Assembly (NCBI GenBank): GCA_009760855.2
Contig: WPIO01000120.1
Span: forward strand, 682,001-746,000
From: Cristatella mucedo
Lineage: Eukaryota; Bryozoa; Phylactolaemata; Cristatellidae
Reading direction: 5' to 3'
DNA length: 64,000 bases
The notes beneath the pieces were generated by a model. It made no database searches, was not told the DNA's origin, and worked only from the letters and a program-made list of their open reading frames with translations. Made by a program: the position numbers and the translations under genes. Shown piece after piece: positions 34,701 through 43,189 of this stretch. The stretch's first letter is position 1. Each line of letters starts with the position of its first letter.

Positions 34701-36946
34701 TACGAGTCAATCCACATACTTATAATTAGCTCCATTTTTTAGTATTTGCTTTATTGAAACTCTGCCTTATGGGGACTGTTGAAACTAATACCCTAATCTG
34801 CCATTAATCTTAAATATAGCTTCTGCATTCTTCTTTATATCTGCAAAACAGTTAATTCATTTTCCTCTAATATAGAAATTGTGATTATTAGAAGTCCTGC
34901 TGAAAGTACAAGTCAAACATTTTACACAGTGATTGTGGTTGAGACACTAAAAAACTGTATTATTCTCAATCCATTTTTAGTTTGCAGTTACTGTATATTA
35001 CCGGGTTTTGGACATGAAGTTGAACTAATTTCTGATCGGAGATACTCCCCCTCTCAATAAGCTCACTCGCGAAGCTTCTGGTCTGCCTTGCGATAAATGC
35101 CTCAAGAGCACGGTAAAAATATTTCACTTGTACGTGGACCTTTTTGTACTAGAATGCAGTTCTCATACGATTGTATCTGGCTTATTCACGGAGGCTGATC
35201 GCACAGATTGACAATCCTAGTCCTTGTATTGTTCTTTGGTTGAGGCGTACTTAATCATTTTAGATAAGCCTCTATCGCTCGTGAGTTTCTCTTACAGGCT
35301 AGCCGATGATAGTGCTACAGTCAATATTTTTTTAAATTAGGTTCACAAGTTGACTCTATTGGTTTATCCGTTAGTTTAGGTTCAGACCAAATGATATTAA
35401 AAGCAATTCCTATTGCTGGAAATTGATTCATGAACTGAGCACCTGAACATTAACACTTTTCATTCTAACGTGCCTGTACATCTTTCTTGCAGGTCGGTCT
35501 GGCGATAACTCTGCTTTTGGCGTTCGCAGTATTTCAGCTGCAAGTAGGGAGCTATCTTCCTATAAACTCGCTGACGAGCACGATATTGAGTAAGTTTCCA
35601 GTCAATATTATGCAATATTTCTTCAGTTCCAGAAAGAGCCAACAGGGAATCTTTGTTTAAAGTACTCCATAGTCTATAGTACTTTACTATAGTATTTTAC
35701 CACTCCTTTGTTTATAGTACTCCACAGGAATTAAATAGCCACCAGCTTACTTCTCAACGGCAGGCGTCTTTTTTCAATTGCTTTAGGCTAGAAGATTTGA
35801 AAATACTGTATCTAATCTAGTGTAACTAGGCTCAAGTTTAAACTATGCATTTTATTTGCATTCGCTGCTAATGCTGAAAGCTAACAGCTTTACACAGGAG
35901 CTAGCTGTCGAAGCTTTTGTGCTGATTACTGCGTCCTGTCATGATCATGCACGACTTAAGGCACGAGCCTAGCACATGATAAGCAGAGTATGCTAAGGTT
36001 GCAGTGCATCAATAGACCCTACCGCCATGCTCAAATTTCACATGCAAATCCTGCTTCAGTTTCTCAAGCGAACACAGACCTAGAGTCACATATTACGAAA
36101 AGCCCAATTGCAAGCCAATGTATTGGCTTGGCAATGGGGAAAAACTTCGATTTATTTACTTCCGTTAGCGACACAAATTTGTGGCAATATTGTGGCCTGT
36201 GTATTGTTGAGACCCAACTGTGTTCTCACATGCATCTCCTCGTATGTCGTATTAGCCAGCGTTCCTTTACTAATCTTTGGTGACAAGCAATTCTGCTTTA
36301 TTGCCGATGAAAAGCTCAGTTTTATTTTTCAGCTGATTTCATTCTCACTTCAATGTTCTTCAACGGCATAGCACTGATCGCCACAATTGTTGTGCTGCGG
36401 ATTTCCGAGAAAAAAAACCAGCCTGTGCCTCCATGGCTTGAAAAGGTTAGCTAATCAGTTAACGACAGGGGCCTAAGAAAGAGAGCTGTATTGTTACTTC
36501 AAAGCTTTCTTATCACAGCATTCAATAATGTTCCTCTGGCTGCTACTAAAGGCAATATCTTGCAGCCGAGACTATTTTCTTATTTTCAGCTCTTTATACG
36601 CAAACTGGGCAGATTTTTCGGGATTACTTCCAAGATCAAGATTGCATCATCTGAAATACAAGTTTGCATATCAAATCACTTACTTCTTAACGTTAAGACT
36701 GTGGACTCGTCTCAAGGCAGCTCATTCACTGAGACCACATGTAAGGACGGACGGCTATGGCAATTAGTATCGTCGGTGAAATACATAGAACAACTTATGA
36801 AAGCTCAAGACCATGATCACAAACAGGCAGAGAAGTGGAATCTTATCAGCATAGTGTTTGATATGATCATGTTCTTGGTCTTCGCCGTGGCAGTTGTCTT
36901 GCAGTGTATTGGCTCCCTGGTCCTGGTTCCAGCCAAGTCATCTTGA
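10657..36946 (+). CDS. Nicotinic-acetylcholine-receptor-like Cys-loop ligand-gated ion channel subunit, 10 exons
   Basis: Joined exons: 10657-10720, 15232-15362, 15442-15486, 15589-15698, 30308-30412, 30508-30681, 33521-33686, 35493-35589, 36333-36445, 36590-36946. They total 1362 bases (453 residues), all introns are GT-AG and every junction keeps phase. Seen: signal peptide (1-about 20), loop D W82, WKPD at 108-111, Cys-loop C153 to C167 with 13 residues between, M1 about 234-259, M2 266-290, M3 296-320, a loop of about 95 residues, and M4 about 421-447. Known: the family forms pentameric channels in the plasma membrane, mostly at synapses. The YxCC of alpha subunits is absent and the loop B Trp slot is L174, so it is probably a non-alpha subunit. 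E264 at M2 position -1' matches the GEK motif of cation channels. N-glycosylation sequons are NAS, NKT, NLT and NYS. There is no frameshift or stop. The exact subfamily and ligand are not decidable here. Confidence 0.93.
11786..11861 (+). mobile_element. LINE 3' tail in receptor intron 1
   Basis: A good example of the tail. GCGCC at 11796-11800 can pair with GGCGC at 11825-11829, and the inner AGAGA pairs with TCTCT. It ends ATCAAGCGCATTATT and ATT repeats. Orientation is the same as the receptor. Confidence 0.85.
12000..15230. other. Rest of receptor intron 1: no gene recognised
   Basis: AT-rich sequence with scattered stops in all frames. No second copy of any receptor exon and no recognisable element apart from the LINE tail at 11786. 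Confidence 0.6.
15232..15362 (+). CDS. Receptor exon 2: N-terminal helix and first beta strand
   Basis: Residues 22-65. It opens after TTTCAG and ends at GTAAGG in phase 0. The translation contains LLDGYLANARPP, matching the family pattern of a short helix (LL..Y....RP) at the mouth of the ligand-binding domain. It then runs NVHIGFFLSSIEEV, aligning with the VxxGLxLxxIxxV strand. One NAS sequon follows the signal peptide. Confidence 0.88.
15442..15486 (+). CDS. Receptor exon 3: 45-base exon
   Basis: Residues 66-80 (EEHSLTMKVAGFIVV). The acceptor is TTGCAG and the donor GTACGA, and both ends are phase 0. A 45-base exon at this point is the ancestral size in nicotinic receptor genes. The family usually has LTTNxWL here; the Trp of that motif is replaced by Phe in this protein. 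The intron before it is 79 bases and the one after it 102. Confidence 0.88.
15589..15698 (+). CDS. Receptor exon 4: loop D and loop A
   Basis: Residues 81-117. It begins TWSDERLTWN, carrying the conserved W-x-D-x-x-L-x-W-N of loop D (W82). It ends SIWKPDLALTDS, the WxPD motif with loop A (W108, P110, D111). The length of 110 bases is the classic exon size at this position. It ends in phase 2 at GTGAGT; the intron that follows is 14.6 kb and full of retroelements. Confidence 0.93.
16250..17560 (+). pseudogene. LINE reverse transcriptase pseudogene (L2/CR1 type) in intron 4
   Basis: A frame-broken plus-strand reading shows AFVTIDNRVLLDFLSSCLGI (16368 on), matching the DxxAAFDTxDHxxLLxxL..LGI block of non-LTR reverse transcriptases. 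A C-terminal DLHWLPGKQRSDFKVLSL lies near 17139-17194, the family hallmark. Several stops and frameshifts interrupt it, and the 3' hairpin tail was not found. It lies in the same orientation as the receptor and has no role in its coding sequence. Confidence 0.8.
17570..20490. other. Part of receptor intron 4: no element recognised
   Basis: Contains a poly-G run near 17634-17642. Overlapping frames of 60-85 residues at 20060-20600 lack recognisable domains. A GC-richer patch lies at 20050-20330. Confidence 0.5.
21285..21440 (-). mobile_element. tRNA-derived SINE with LINE-like 3' tail
   Basis: On the minus strand: an A-box-like TGGCCCAGCGGTTAAGGTGC, then GGCCGAGGTTGTGGGCTCGA as the B-box region. 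This is followed by GAAGCGACTGAATAGAGATT and AAGGTCTCTCAGGGGGCT. The last part matches the hairpin tail of the local LINE. The element is the best-preserved member of the family in the window. Confidence 0.8.
21640..22040 (+). pseudogene. LINE C-terminal fragment
   Basis: The plus-strand frame VPLLRLKTVGGRSFSSAGPR followed by LWNSLPPFVRN is the conserved RLKTxGxRxFSxAGPxLWNSLP end of L2/CR1-type reverse transcriptase proteins. It sits inside the insertion that splits repeat X copy 2. Confidence 0.8.
22875..22904. repeat. Perfect 10-bp inverted repeat
   Basis: AAACAGGTTC (22875-22884) and GAACCTGTTT (22895-22904) flank a 10-base loop. Another AACAGGTTCC copy follows near 22930, and TCCTAAATGATTA occurs twice just around it, showing local duplication. 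Confidence 0.7.
23480..23548 (+). mobile_element. LINE 3' tail
   Basis: Contains TTTTCTGAGGGCCCTTTATC, AAGTGCATT and ATT repeats. This is a severely 5'-truncated copy in receptor intron 4, and a second copy begins about 240 bases further on. Confidence 0.75.
23784..24041 (+). mobile_element. LINE 3' end, about 260 bases
   Basis: Follows the family 3' UTR through TTAGTAGGTCCCTGTCATTC, GCTGACACTGTCCATGCTGC, GCTTAGAAAGAGAATG and TATCATTATTATTATT. Plus orientation, 5'-truncated. Confidence 0.8.
24092..24592 (-). other. Open frame of 166 residues, unassigned
   Basis: The longest uninterrupted frame in the window. It starts MKLTVPSNSGSWLLARSRGG, has a hydrophobic stretch (YLFLLFIFHLVITTGVGIAG) and a middle AVRTIDTLRAVGKEVVVDEL. 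I do not recognise it. It lies in a receptor intron between two LINE ends, and an overlapping plus-strand frame of 70 residues also exists. It is more likely a remnant of a mobile element or chance than a gene. Confidence 0.2.
24700..24916 (+). mobile_element. LINE 3' end, about 215 bases
   Basis: Family 3' UTR with GCGTGCTGACATTGTGCATG, GAAGCGCTTCAAAGGAGATT, ATGAGGGCACTTTATCAAGT and an ATT tail. Third plus-oriented LINE end within 1.5 kb of intron 4. Confidence 0.8.
25866..28600 (-). pseudogene. Longest LINE copy (L2/CR1 type), antisense in receptor intron 4
   Basis: Read on the minus strand from 28600. Residues around LCATKRHFLITEPWQ resemble the start of an apurinic-type endonuclease (xxITETWL). 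A linker matches the copy at 38260-38810. Then come reverse transcriptase blocks: VLLNISAAFETIDHQDLLEC at 27000-27090, NLGVLFKSDLSLDGHISSTS at 26650-26740 and ADIHWLPVKQRIDFKVLSLT at 26350-26405. The 3' end carries a diverged hairpin tail near 25866-25935. Stops and frameshifts break the frame, so it is inactive. Confidence 0.85.
29606..29665. repeat. Short tandem duplication
   Basis: GTTGAGAGCCAGCCACAAAA and GTTGAGAGCCAGCCACGAAA occur about 31 bases apart, head to tail, next to the R2-like fragment. Confidence 0.7.
29660..30205 (-). pseudogene. R2-like non-LTR reverse transcriptase fragment, antisense in intron 4
   Basis: Minus-strand pieces in shifting frames: SLTRDINLLKACLLAPWQKL then DALRTLLLPRLDYLCR (30185-30065), GGLGFFRLRWNGAIMPETKA, then CRMLSSPDRSVSDVARHRLD. 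The LAPWQKxDAxxTxxLPRL and (D/A)SGGLGL..L motifs are those of the thumb region of R2/NeSL-type elements. The GC-rich composition contrasts with the AT-rich intron. It is a truncated, frameshifted remnant about 100 bases before exon 5. Confidence 0.75.
30308..30412 (+). CDS. Receptor exon 5: loop E region
   Basis: Residues 117-152. It opens after TTTCAG and ends at GTATGG. The motif GDVTWTMQGSFTI aligns with the family GxVxWxPPAIFxS. The proline pair is replaced by MQ, which is unusual. Phases 2 in and 2 out fit the neighbouring exons. Confidence 0.9.
30508..30681 (+). CDS. Receptor exon 6: Cys-loop and loop B
   Basis: Residues 152-210. It contains the diagnostic Cys-loop CDFNLTYYPFDTQTC (C153, C167) with the invariant YPFD core and an N-glycosylation sequon NLT. 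After the second Cys the sequence is DLRYESLNYPS. In alpha subunits a Trp sits where L174 lies here. The exon ends with HENSEFAVVSTAATT, matching the NxEWxxxxxxA stretch. The donor is GTAAGT. A 184-base TGTAA satellite begins about 210 bases downstream in the intron. Confidence 0.95.
30894..31077. repeat. TGTAA pentanucleotide satellite in intron 6
   Basis: About 36 near-perfect TGTAA units, with one T-to-C change at 31061. The reverse-strand ITLHY repeat frames are purely a product of it. On the receptor strand every unit provides GTAATG, close to a 5' splice donor. Confidence 0.98.
31080..32390. other. Receptor intron 6, first part: nothing recognised
   Basis: AT-rich sequence without frames of note or identifiable repeats. 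Confidence 0.6.
32400..32500 (-). mobile_element. tRNA-like SINE head with perfect B box
   Basis: On the minus strand: ATGGCACACTAGGTAAGGCG (A-box-like), an arm made of the perfect palindrome ACGACCTCGG/CCGAGGTCGT (32434-32455), then GTGGGTTCGATTCC, a perfect B box. No LINE-type tail follows, so it is a different SINE family or an isolated tRNA pseudogene. Confidence 0.65.
32520..33515. other. Receptor intron 6, last part: nothing recognised
   Basis: AT-rich, no frames or repeats that I can support. Confidence 0.6.
33521..33686 (+). CDS. Receptor exon 7: loop C and M1
   Basis: Residues 210-265. The loop C segment EEFVPGVDGNYSNVIFTM has no cysteine, so the YxCC agonist-binding signature is absent. 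KRRPLYFMLNLILPCVLLSL is a clear M1 with the conserved Pro-Cys. The exon ends LLPAKSGER, aligning with the family PAESGEK at the inner mouth of the pore. Phase 0 at the GTAGGC donor. Confidence 0.95.
33690..35490. other. Receptor intron 7: nothing recognised
   Basis: Contains a near-palindrome around GCACCATGGTGGTGC (about 34093-34107) and short frames without domains. Confidence 0.55.
35493..35589 (+). CDS. Receptor exon 8: pore-lining M2
   Basis: Residues 266-298. VGLAITLLLAFAVFQLQVG is the pore helix. With E264 as -1', the conserved gate Leu 9' is L274 and Val 13' is V278. Positions 15' and 17' are both Gln and 20' is Ser, where most cation subunits have hydrophobic residues and an acidic ring. 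The exon ends in phase 1 at GTAAGT. Confidence 0.93.
36333..36445 (+). CDS. Receptor exon 9: M3 and start of cytoplasmic loop
   Basis: Residues 298-335. TILTDFILTSMFFNGIALIA continues into IVVLRISEKKNQPVPPWLEK. This is the M3 helix followed by the PxPxWL-type motif that starts the cytoplasmic loop in nicotinic receptors. The acceptor is TTTTCAG and the donor GTTAGC, phase 0. Confidence 0.92.
36590..36946 (+). CDS. Receptor exon 10: cytoplasmic MA helix, M4 and stop
   Basis: Residues 336-453 plus TGA. It starts LFIRKLGRFFGI, has an unrecognised Ser/Thr-rich middle, then the amphipathic pre-M4 helix (VKYIEQLMKAQ, EKWN). The final membrane helix reads FDMIMFLVFAVAVVLQ, and the tail is PAKSS. 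The cytoplasmic loop is short for the family. No AATAAA is present in the 400 bases after the stop; the nearest variant is AATAAG near 37011. The 3' UTR length is therefore unknown. Confidence 0.93.
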   Translation, partial: LFIRKLGRFFGITSKIKIASSEIQVCISNHLLLNVKTVDSSQGSSFTETTCKDGRLWQLVSSVKYIEQLMKAQDHDHKQAEKWNLISIVFDMIMFLVFAVAVVLQCIGSLVLVPAKSS

Positions 36947-36949
36947 TCA

Positions 36950-38255
36950 ATGCACGACCAGCTAGCACTTATTGCGGCCCCTCGGTGTGTGTTATTCAAT
37001 ATTTTACTTAAATAAGCTGTTGCCGCTATCATGTCTTGCTATATCATTCGTATTCATCTAGATGCCATATCCTTGGGCATTAATTCTTCGCTGGTGTATG
37101 ACAGTGGCTGAATGATCGTGTCAATCTTTGAAACCTTGAAAATGTTAGTGGGGCGGCCATGCAATCTCGTCACAGCTACTTCGCTTTGCACTGTGCTTGC
37201 TTGCCCTTCATTAGCAAAGCAATGCTCCACAGTACACACTGAAGCTACTGTTAGACACTAACTTGTAGCCAGTTTGGCAGACTTTCCGGCGAGCTTTAAA
37301 TAACAAAGAAATTGCAATTGTGTGCCTATCTATTTTGATTACAATTGCAAGCCAATTACTACTGAGACAAACTTCCTAATGTAATTAGCCGGGCTTAAAA
37401 AATGAGGCGGCATTTTTTGCTAATTGGATGCATGCCCCACGCTGCTCCCTGGATGGATATTGGTGAGGTCATTCTATGCATGCGACATCGATATTCCATG
37501 CTGCTGTTATGCAGCTTGAGCTAGCGCTGCATGAACGACCTGTCATTAAACTCTCCATTCAGGAGCAAATACTGGCAAATTCCAAGTCTTGAGAAGCTCT
37601 TGCACCCATCTTTTCGGACTGTTCTTCCGGTACCGTATTCATCATTTCACTTGTATAGGAATTCATTACCTTTAATAGTTCCTATATTGGAATTCACTCT
37701 GAGTTTCCTTAAATCTTACACAATGTAATATTGAGAAACGAAGCTCAGGCTACGCGGAGAGAATCAGTACACGCGATTGGTAGGATTGGCAGTGCATTGC
37801 TCTACTCCACGACTCATTGACTGGCATATAAGCTAGGTTTTTTAGGTAATCAGAAGTGGGATGTTCTCCTCGAGCTTTGTTTGTAGCTAAATGTATCGTA
37901 TTTCTCTCCGCGTTTAGCAAAATGTAGAAGCACAAATGGATATATCACAAGTCACTCAGCGGTATCATTTGCAGTTATCCCCTGAAAATAATAATTTCCA
38001 CAAACTTCACTTCACTCCTAAGCATTAAGAACTGACATTATTAAATTTTATATATGCCTCTATTTTAAAGTTGGTTTCAAAGCTCAACCTTATTCATCAC
38101 CGGAAATTTTAACATCGAGTCGAGTTTAATCTAACACCTTTCACTGATCGATGTGTGCTGACTTTTCACTTGAGAAACCAATTCACTATTTGGTTTGTCG
38201 TGCAAAACACTCAATAACGACGCGGTTTCTTTTTTCTCACTCTCAGCCTGCCTGA
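36950..38255. other. Downstream flank of the receptor gene
   Basis: Probably holds the 3' UTR at its start. AATAAG near 37011 and AATAAC near 37302 are the only poly(A)-like hexamers in the first 400 bases. No further gene was recognised. Confidence 0.45.
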
Positions 38256-38259
38256 GCTG

Positions 38260-38810
38260 ACAAAGAAGCTAAAGAAACTTCCTGCTTAATTTACTAAATC
38301 AGGCAAGGAGCAAATATAGGAGTGGTTAAGGAGATGGTTGATCGTAGACATAAGTATTTTTGGATTGTGCATCTGTGAACAAAAAATAGTTGTACAGAAG
38401 CTGGCCTTTGCCTTAGCTTACGATGGATTGGTACGATCAACAGTAATCCTCATATGCCTTTCAATGGACTGTCAGTCCTGATCTTCTTTATGCTTTATGA
38501 AGCTTGTGCTTTGTAGGCCTAACTACTTTTATATCTGTGGTAAACCAAAGGCCGTCTGGGCTAGGATGCACAGTGCTCTTAGCCAGAGGTGCAGTATCGT
38601 CAAGCATGTCAGCTAGTGTCGTATTGTAGCATTGTACCAATGACGACAGGTAGAAAGGAGGTTTTAGCAGCAAGGGCGAAGAAGACATTCTTCTGCGGAT
38701 ATCATAAAAGTCAAGGATTTAGAGGTTTAGCAATTCACATGTGACTTTAAATGTGCTGGAGGATGAACCTTGTAGACTGAATTGGATCTGTGTGTGATCA
38801 GAAAAGCAGA
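38260..38810 (-). pseudogene. LINE endonuclease end and linker, antisense fragment
   Basis: Minus-strand translation gives SDHTQIQFSLQG (the SDH catalytic motif at the end of the endonuclease, with the hydrophobic strand that follows). It continues LVQCYNTTLADMLDDTAPLA and GLWFTTDIKVV, matching the conserved YNxxLxxLLDxxAPL...PW(F/Y)xxxI linker before the reverse transcriptase. It is homologous to 27720-27960. A hexamer repeat cuts it off at 38812. Confidence 0.8.
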
Positions 38811-38811
38811 G

Positions 38812-38840
38812 TATGGCTATGGCTATGGCTATGGCTATGG
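38812..38840. repeat. TATGGC hexanucleotide microsatellite
   Basis: Four full TATGGC units plus TATGG, abutting the LINE fragment. Confidence 0.95.
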
Positions 38841-38904
38841 TGACGATGAATATAGTTGTGAGACAATATTTTATCGAATGCATTACCCTTATTTCGTATG
38901 TGGT

Positions 38905-39790
38905 AATTAGTAATAATAATAAAAATGCACTTGATAAACCGCCCTATGAGAACTCCATCTCTTTCTAGGCGCTTTTCAATTGCTGCAAAGAGCAATGCAA
39001 TTGAATGCTGAGTGACATCATGCTTGATAAACAAACAAAATGAATAAAATGGCTAGGGGTTAAATACACAGAGTCAGGATGCAAATGTGGTTAGTGGCAG
39101 AATGCACAGTGTCAGCATGCATAAGCACATCAAGGACGAAACACAGGGACCCACTAAATGCTGTCCTAAATAGGTGTGTTTTTAAATTCTGTTTTAATGT
39201 GGTCAGGTCTGGGGATGTTGTGACACAAGTCGGGAGGCTGTTCCAGGCTTTGGGAGCATACGAACTAAACGCAGGGTCTCCAAAGGATTTGAGGTTTGTA
39301 CGGGGTATTTGCAGACTGTTGATTCCGAAAAGCGGATGGTACGATGCTTGGCCTGATTGGGGAGTTTATCTGAGAGATAGGCTGGAGCCAAAACATGAAG
39401 TGACCTAAAAGTGAGCGACAAAACCTTGAAGTCAATCCGTCTGTTGACTGGTAGCCAGTACAGGTCGGCGAGAAGTGAAGGTATGTGTCAACTGCAACGC
39501 TCACGACAGACAAGCTTAGCTGTGGAGTTTTGCACCAGCTGCAATCACCTAATCGCACATGCGGGTAGGCCAGCGAGCAGTGAGTTGGAGAAGTCGAGAC
39601 GGGATGTCATGGATGCATGGACCAACTTAGATGTGGTATCCTTATTTAAACAAGCCCGAATTTCAGCAATGTTATGAAGCTTGAAACTGTGGAGCTGATA
39701 GCGGCCTCTGACGATAGAACGCTTTGGAATACAATGCACATGAGTAACATGTGAGAAAGAGTCAGTCAGTGCACGAAGTAATAATTGAAA
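38905..39790 (-). pseudogene. LINE 3' end with C-terminal coding remnant
   Basis: Begins TAATAATAATAAAAATGCAC, the reverse of the ATT tail, then the hairpin and the 3' UTR. Minus-strand remnants read DFSNSLLAGLPACAIR (about 39545-39600) and FSESTVCKYPVQTSNPLETL, the end of the reverse transcriptase protein. Broken by frameshifts. Confidence 0.85.
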
Positions 39791-39879
39791 GCTTCAGCTA
39801 AGTGTGTAATTGGGTTAAAAGCAGGCGTGTACTTTTCCTTTGATAAACAGCTGTTAAACAGCTGTTGGGAGCTTCATCG

Positions 39880-40045
39880 GGACATGCCAGTGCACAGCTG
39901 TGGTCTGCCTGTGATGGGTCGTGGACACCGGCCGGTAACCCACTGGTGAACAGATGGTGGATTCACTATCAAGGTCGGCCAGTGCACAGCCGTGGTCCGC
40001 CTTGGATGAATCATCGAGGTCAGCCAGTGCACAGGCGAGGTAGGG
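39880..40045. repeat. Three imperfect copies of a CAGTGCACAG unit
   Basis: GCCAGTGCACAGCTGTGGTC, GCCAGTGCACAGCCGTGGTC and GCCAGTGCACAGGCGAGG occur about 60-90 bases apart. The first two are followed by a CCGCC- or TGCC-type stretch and TGGATG or TGATGGG. Origin unknown. Confidence 0.65.
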
Positions 40046-40911
40046 GAGAAGCGAGTAGAGCGAAGAAGCGGGCCAAAGGAATCGTGCATCCCTCTGCTCC
40101 ATGAATCATATAAAAAACTGCTAGTGTTAGGAGTCTGCCGGATTTCTGCGTGCTGTGCGAGCCGAACAACAAAAAAAACGTTAAAATCACTGAAGCTGAG
40201 GAAAGATCGATTTCTATCCTACAGAATAAAACTAATATCATTAAGTCTGAGATACAATGCGATTTGGCACCTCGGAGCGACAGATCACTGCTACTTTTAG
40301 CAGCTCTAACGAAATTGACCCTATTCTATTGAGATGGGCAGCCCGGGTGTTAGCAGTGCTGATGACTAAAACGTTAGAGTGATGAATGGCAGCACTTTGA
40401 GGAAATATTGCAGGAAGGCTGGAGACAATGCTGATAATAGCAAACATGTGAGACTTCCGGTCGAGTCGGTTTCGCTGGTCACTGCGGCTCTGGGTCAGCC
40501 AACATTTGTTTAATCACCAATTTGTGGACACTACAAACAGCAACCGCAGCAGGGAATGCCTTCGAAAGACGATACCGAAACGATAATAGACAAATGGGAT
40601 CATACCTATAAAGGAAGATAACAAATAGTTGGCCGTTCTAAAGCCGTAAGCGGCGTTGCTGGTTGTGCCTTGCCACTGTGAGACTCAGCTGTAAGCACCG
40701 GTGTTAAGATTTCCAGATTAACTTTATTTTTTCCACAACAAGGTCAAGCAGTATGCAAATGTGTTTTAAGGCAGGTATTAGTTGCATTAGTTTCCGTAAA
40801 CAATTTTTGCAAAAACTTCAATCTTTGAAGATAACTCTGCAAAGAGACAAGAAAACCTGATAGCACTTGGTGTTGGGAGACGAAAAACAGGAACTGAGGA
40901 CACGGAAATCA

Positions 40912-40970
40912 TTGCCTGTCATTCGCATTCATTGCCTGCCACTCAAATTTATTGCCTGTCATTCGCCACA
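40912..40970. repeat. Three short tandem units
   Basis: ATTGCCTGTCATTCG, ATTGCCTGCCACTC and ATTGCCTGTCATTCG in a row, about 22-25 bases apart. No gene context. Confidence 0.7.
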
Positions 40971-41619
40971 CCCTCTCATAGCCATCCCTTTAGGCGTTGC
41001 TTATTCGGGTTGCTGGCATTACTCCAATCAGCACGAGTCAATGATAGTGGCTAATTCGCAGGAGTCGCTAATAATGTGTCAAATTTGCTTATTATTTAAA
41101 CATTACGATAATCAATTACGTTATTGGCTATGAACTTACTCCAGGGAGACTAACCAAACCAAGGAGAAAAACGAATATAATATTTCAAGTTGTAACGCCG
41201 AGCGCTTAGTGGAGGAGACGCACCCAGCTGCTCAACAAGTGACTAAGCTGACAGTGCGATACGGTTCGGTGAGCGAAACGTATAACAAGCATGACGCCTC
41301 GCCTGCAGCATTTCTAGCTTTCTACCTTCGTATTTTCAAGACCTCCGCGACTGAGCAGCTCTCTATCCAGGTATTTATGTAGTGATAGCCTGTGCCGTGC
41401 CGCTCCTTGATCGTTTTCCCACGCACCTGGCCTGCCTGGCAGTGATTGGTGTGGCATGTGAATGCTATGGCACGGTTAATGGATTAATTTTAAGAACCGG
41501 TAAGCAAAACAAGTAAAGGGGCATTGGGTCGCGGGACACCAACTTGTGCTCGTTGCCGAAAGGGCTAGTCGTCGCAAACGCAACACTGTAAGGTGCTAGG
41601 GTCTGTGTAGCATACTTTG

Positions 41620-41765
41620 CCAGCCGTTAAACGGATTCGATGACTCCATCCGCTGGCTTCTGAACTACGAAAGGCGTTTCCAGCAGACCGGTATTGATCT
41701 GGCCGTGTTGCACGCATGGTTATTTACATCCCTGTGAGGCGGCGCCTTTACGTTCGTTGTGAGTC
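41620..41765 (+). pseudogene. Possible LTR-element gag fragment
   Basis: Plus-strand reading FDDSIRWLLNYERRFQQTGI then DLAVLHAWLFTSL, a stop, and GGAFTFV. This resembles the capsid pattern F..D...W...YE..F...GI....A......L.G.A..F of Ty3/Gypsy gag proteins. It is the only such block here. The match is by pattern, so certainty is low. A TGTAACGCC, identical to the LTR ends at 48676, occurs at 41191. Confidence 0.4.
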
Positions 41766-42084
41766 CTCCCAAAGCGATAACTAAAGCGAACACTATACCC
41801 AGCTTCGTGCGGTGCTGGTGAAAATTTCGTTAGCTCTGTCGGAGAGGGGAGACTTCAGCGGTTGAACTTGCCTTGTGTGAGGAATTCTCTGGCAGGAAAG
41901 CATGCGGCGAGGGCGCATTGGCGGCCGACCAGAGCGTCGATAAGAGGCCGTAGCTATTGCAGACATAAAAACATAAAAGCAGAGGTAGCTAGTGGCAACA
42001 GTAGGCGATGCTGGCCTGTGAGGTAGTGGCGGCGCTCGAAGCTGAGGTGGTGTGCAGTACAGCTTACGCTGCCAAGTCGCCCTG

Positions 42085-42215
42085 GTTTGGCCCGGTGGTT
42101 AATGTGCTCGCCCCGTCACAGGTCTGGCCAAAGTCGTGGGCTTGAGCCCCGTGTCTTATGTTAAGTGCCAGAATGAAGATTAAGCTCTCTCATTGGGTGC
42201 CATACAAATACAACA
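42085..42215 (+). mobile_element. tRNA-derived SINE, plus orientation
   Basis: A-box TTTGGCCCGGTGGTTAATG, then GTCGTGGGCTTGAGCCCC in the B-box position. The LINE-like tail AAGTGCCAGAATGAAGATTA, AGCTCTCTCATTGGGTGCC ends the element. Same family as 21285-21440 and 60010-60260. Confidence 0.75.
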
Positions 42216-42229
42216 TATATCATATTTTA

Positions 42230-43185
42230 AACGAAGCGGGTTAATTAGGCGGTGCCCACTAGAGAAACCAAGCTGGCCCCCAGGCACTTGTAAAGGAAAT
42301 GAATCTCGATGCACCCGAAGAGGAGACGTGGGAGACACATGCTGATGATGCCTGTGAGGCACCAGCCGAGGTGGTCACTGGTGGGATTGGTTTTACCACA
42401 GAGACGTTTTGTGGAAGCTAGCATTCGGCTGGCAGCGCGCAGGCATGCCTGTGATATAGCAGCTGTGACATAGCCAAGTGATTTAGAATTCATGTAGTAT
42501 GCAGGTTCCCGGGTCTAGTGACGGAGCGTCACTCTACCTAAGCACCCAGGGTGGACTTCCTGCATCACTCCTTCATCGCTTTTGCACGAAGGCAGATTGC
42601 TCGTAAATTAATAGTGTGTCAGATGCGGGCTACTGTGCAGGTTAATGAATTTCCTTTGAGGACTCGGAGAGTAAATTGGGAAAGGAGCTAACGAATGCCG
42701 GATCTCAGATGGTGGATCTCGGATGCCGGCCGGTTCGAACCGCCCTGAGGGTTGCGGCTTCAGTGTTTTGAAAAATGAGGTATTTGCAGTCACAAGCGAA
42801 ACATGCCAACCCAACTGAATGTTTCAAATGTTGGCTGAATTAGCTTTACGGACAGGGTTACGGGCGGTTTCACGTAGACGTGCTGTGAAACACTAGCTGA
42901 CTAACGTCACCGGGTCTATTTTTAGAGCCACGGACCACTACTAATTGTTTGGATATCCCATGTTCTCATGTAAATTGAACTCTTCCAGGGCCACTTTAGC
43001 GACGGCTGACCAGAGCATGCTCCCTAAGAGAAGCTAGTGGCTCTAAGATGTGTATGTGTCGTGGCTTTTTCAAACAAGATTATTCATTTGGGACTGCTAA
43101 ATAGTGAGCCAGTGTGTTGAGAATACTTTGTCTGTCTTTGCTACGGTCCACGTTCTGCTTGTCGGTTACGGTTTCAAGTCTTGTA
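42230..43185. other. No gene recognised
   Basis: Short frames only. The stretch separates the SINE from the LTR-type sequence. Confidence 0.5.
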
Positions 43186-43189
43186 ATTT

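Noticed and set aside
36108-36371. Two overlapping plus-strand frames (97 and 87 residues) before exon 9
   Set aside because: They lie in intron 8, end in or overlap exon 9 out of phase, and show no domain. Chance frames.
41191-41199. TGTAACGCC identical to the LTR ends
   Set aside because: Only nine bases match, and no second LTR end, primer-binding site or LTR body could be paired with it.
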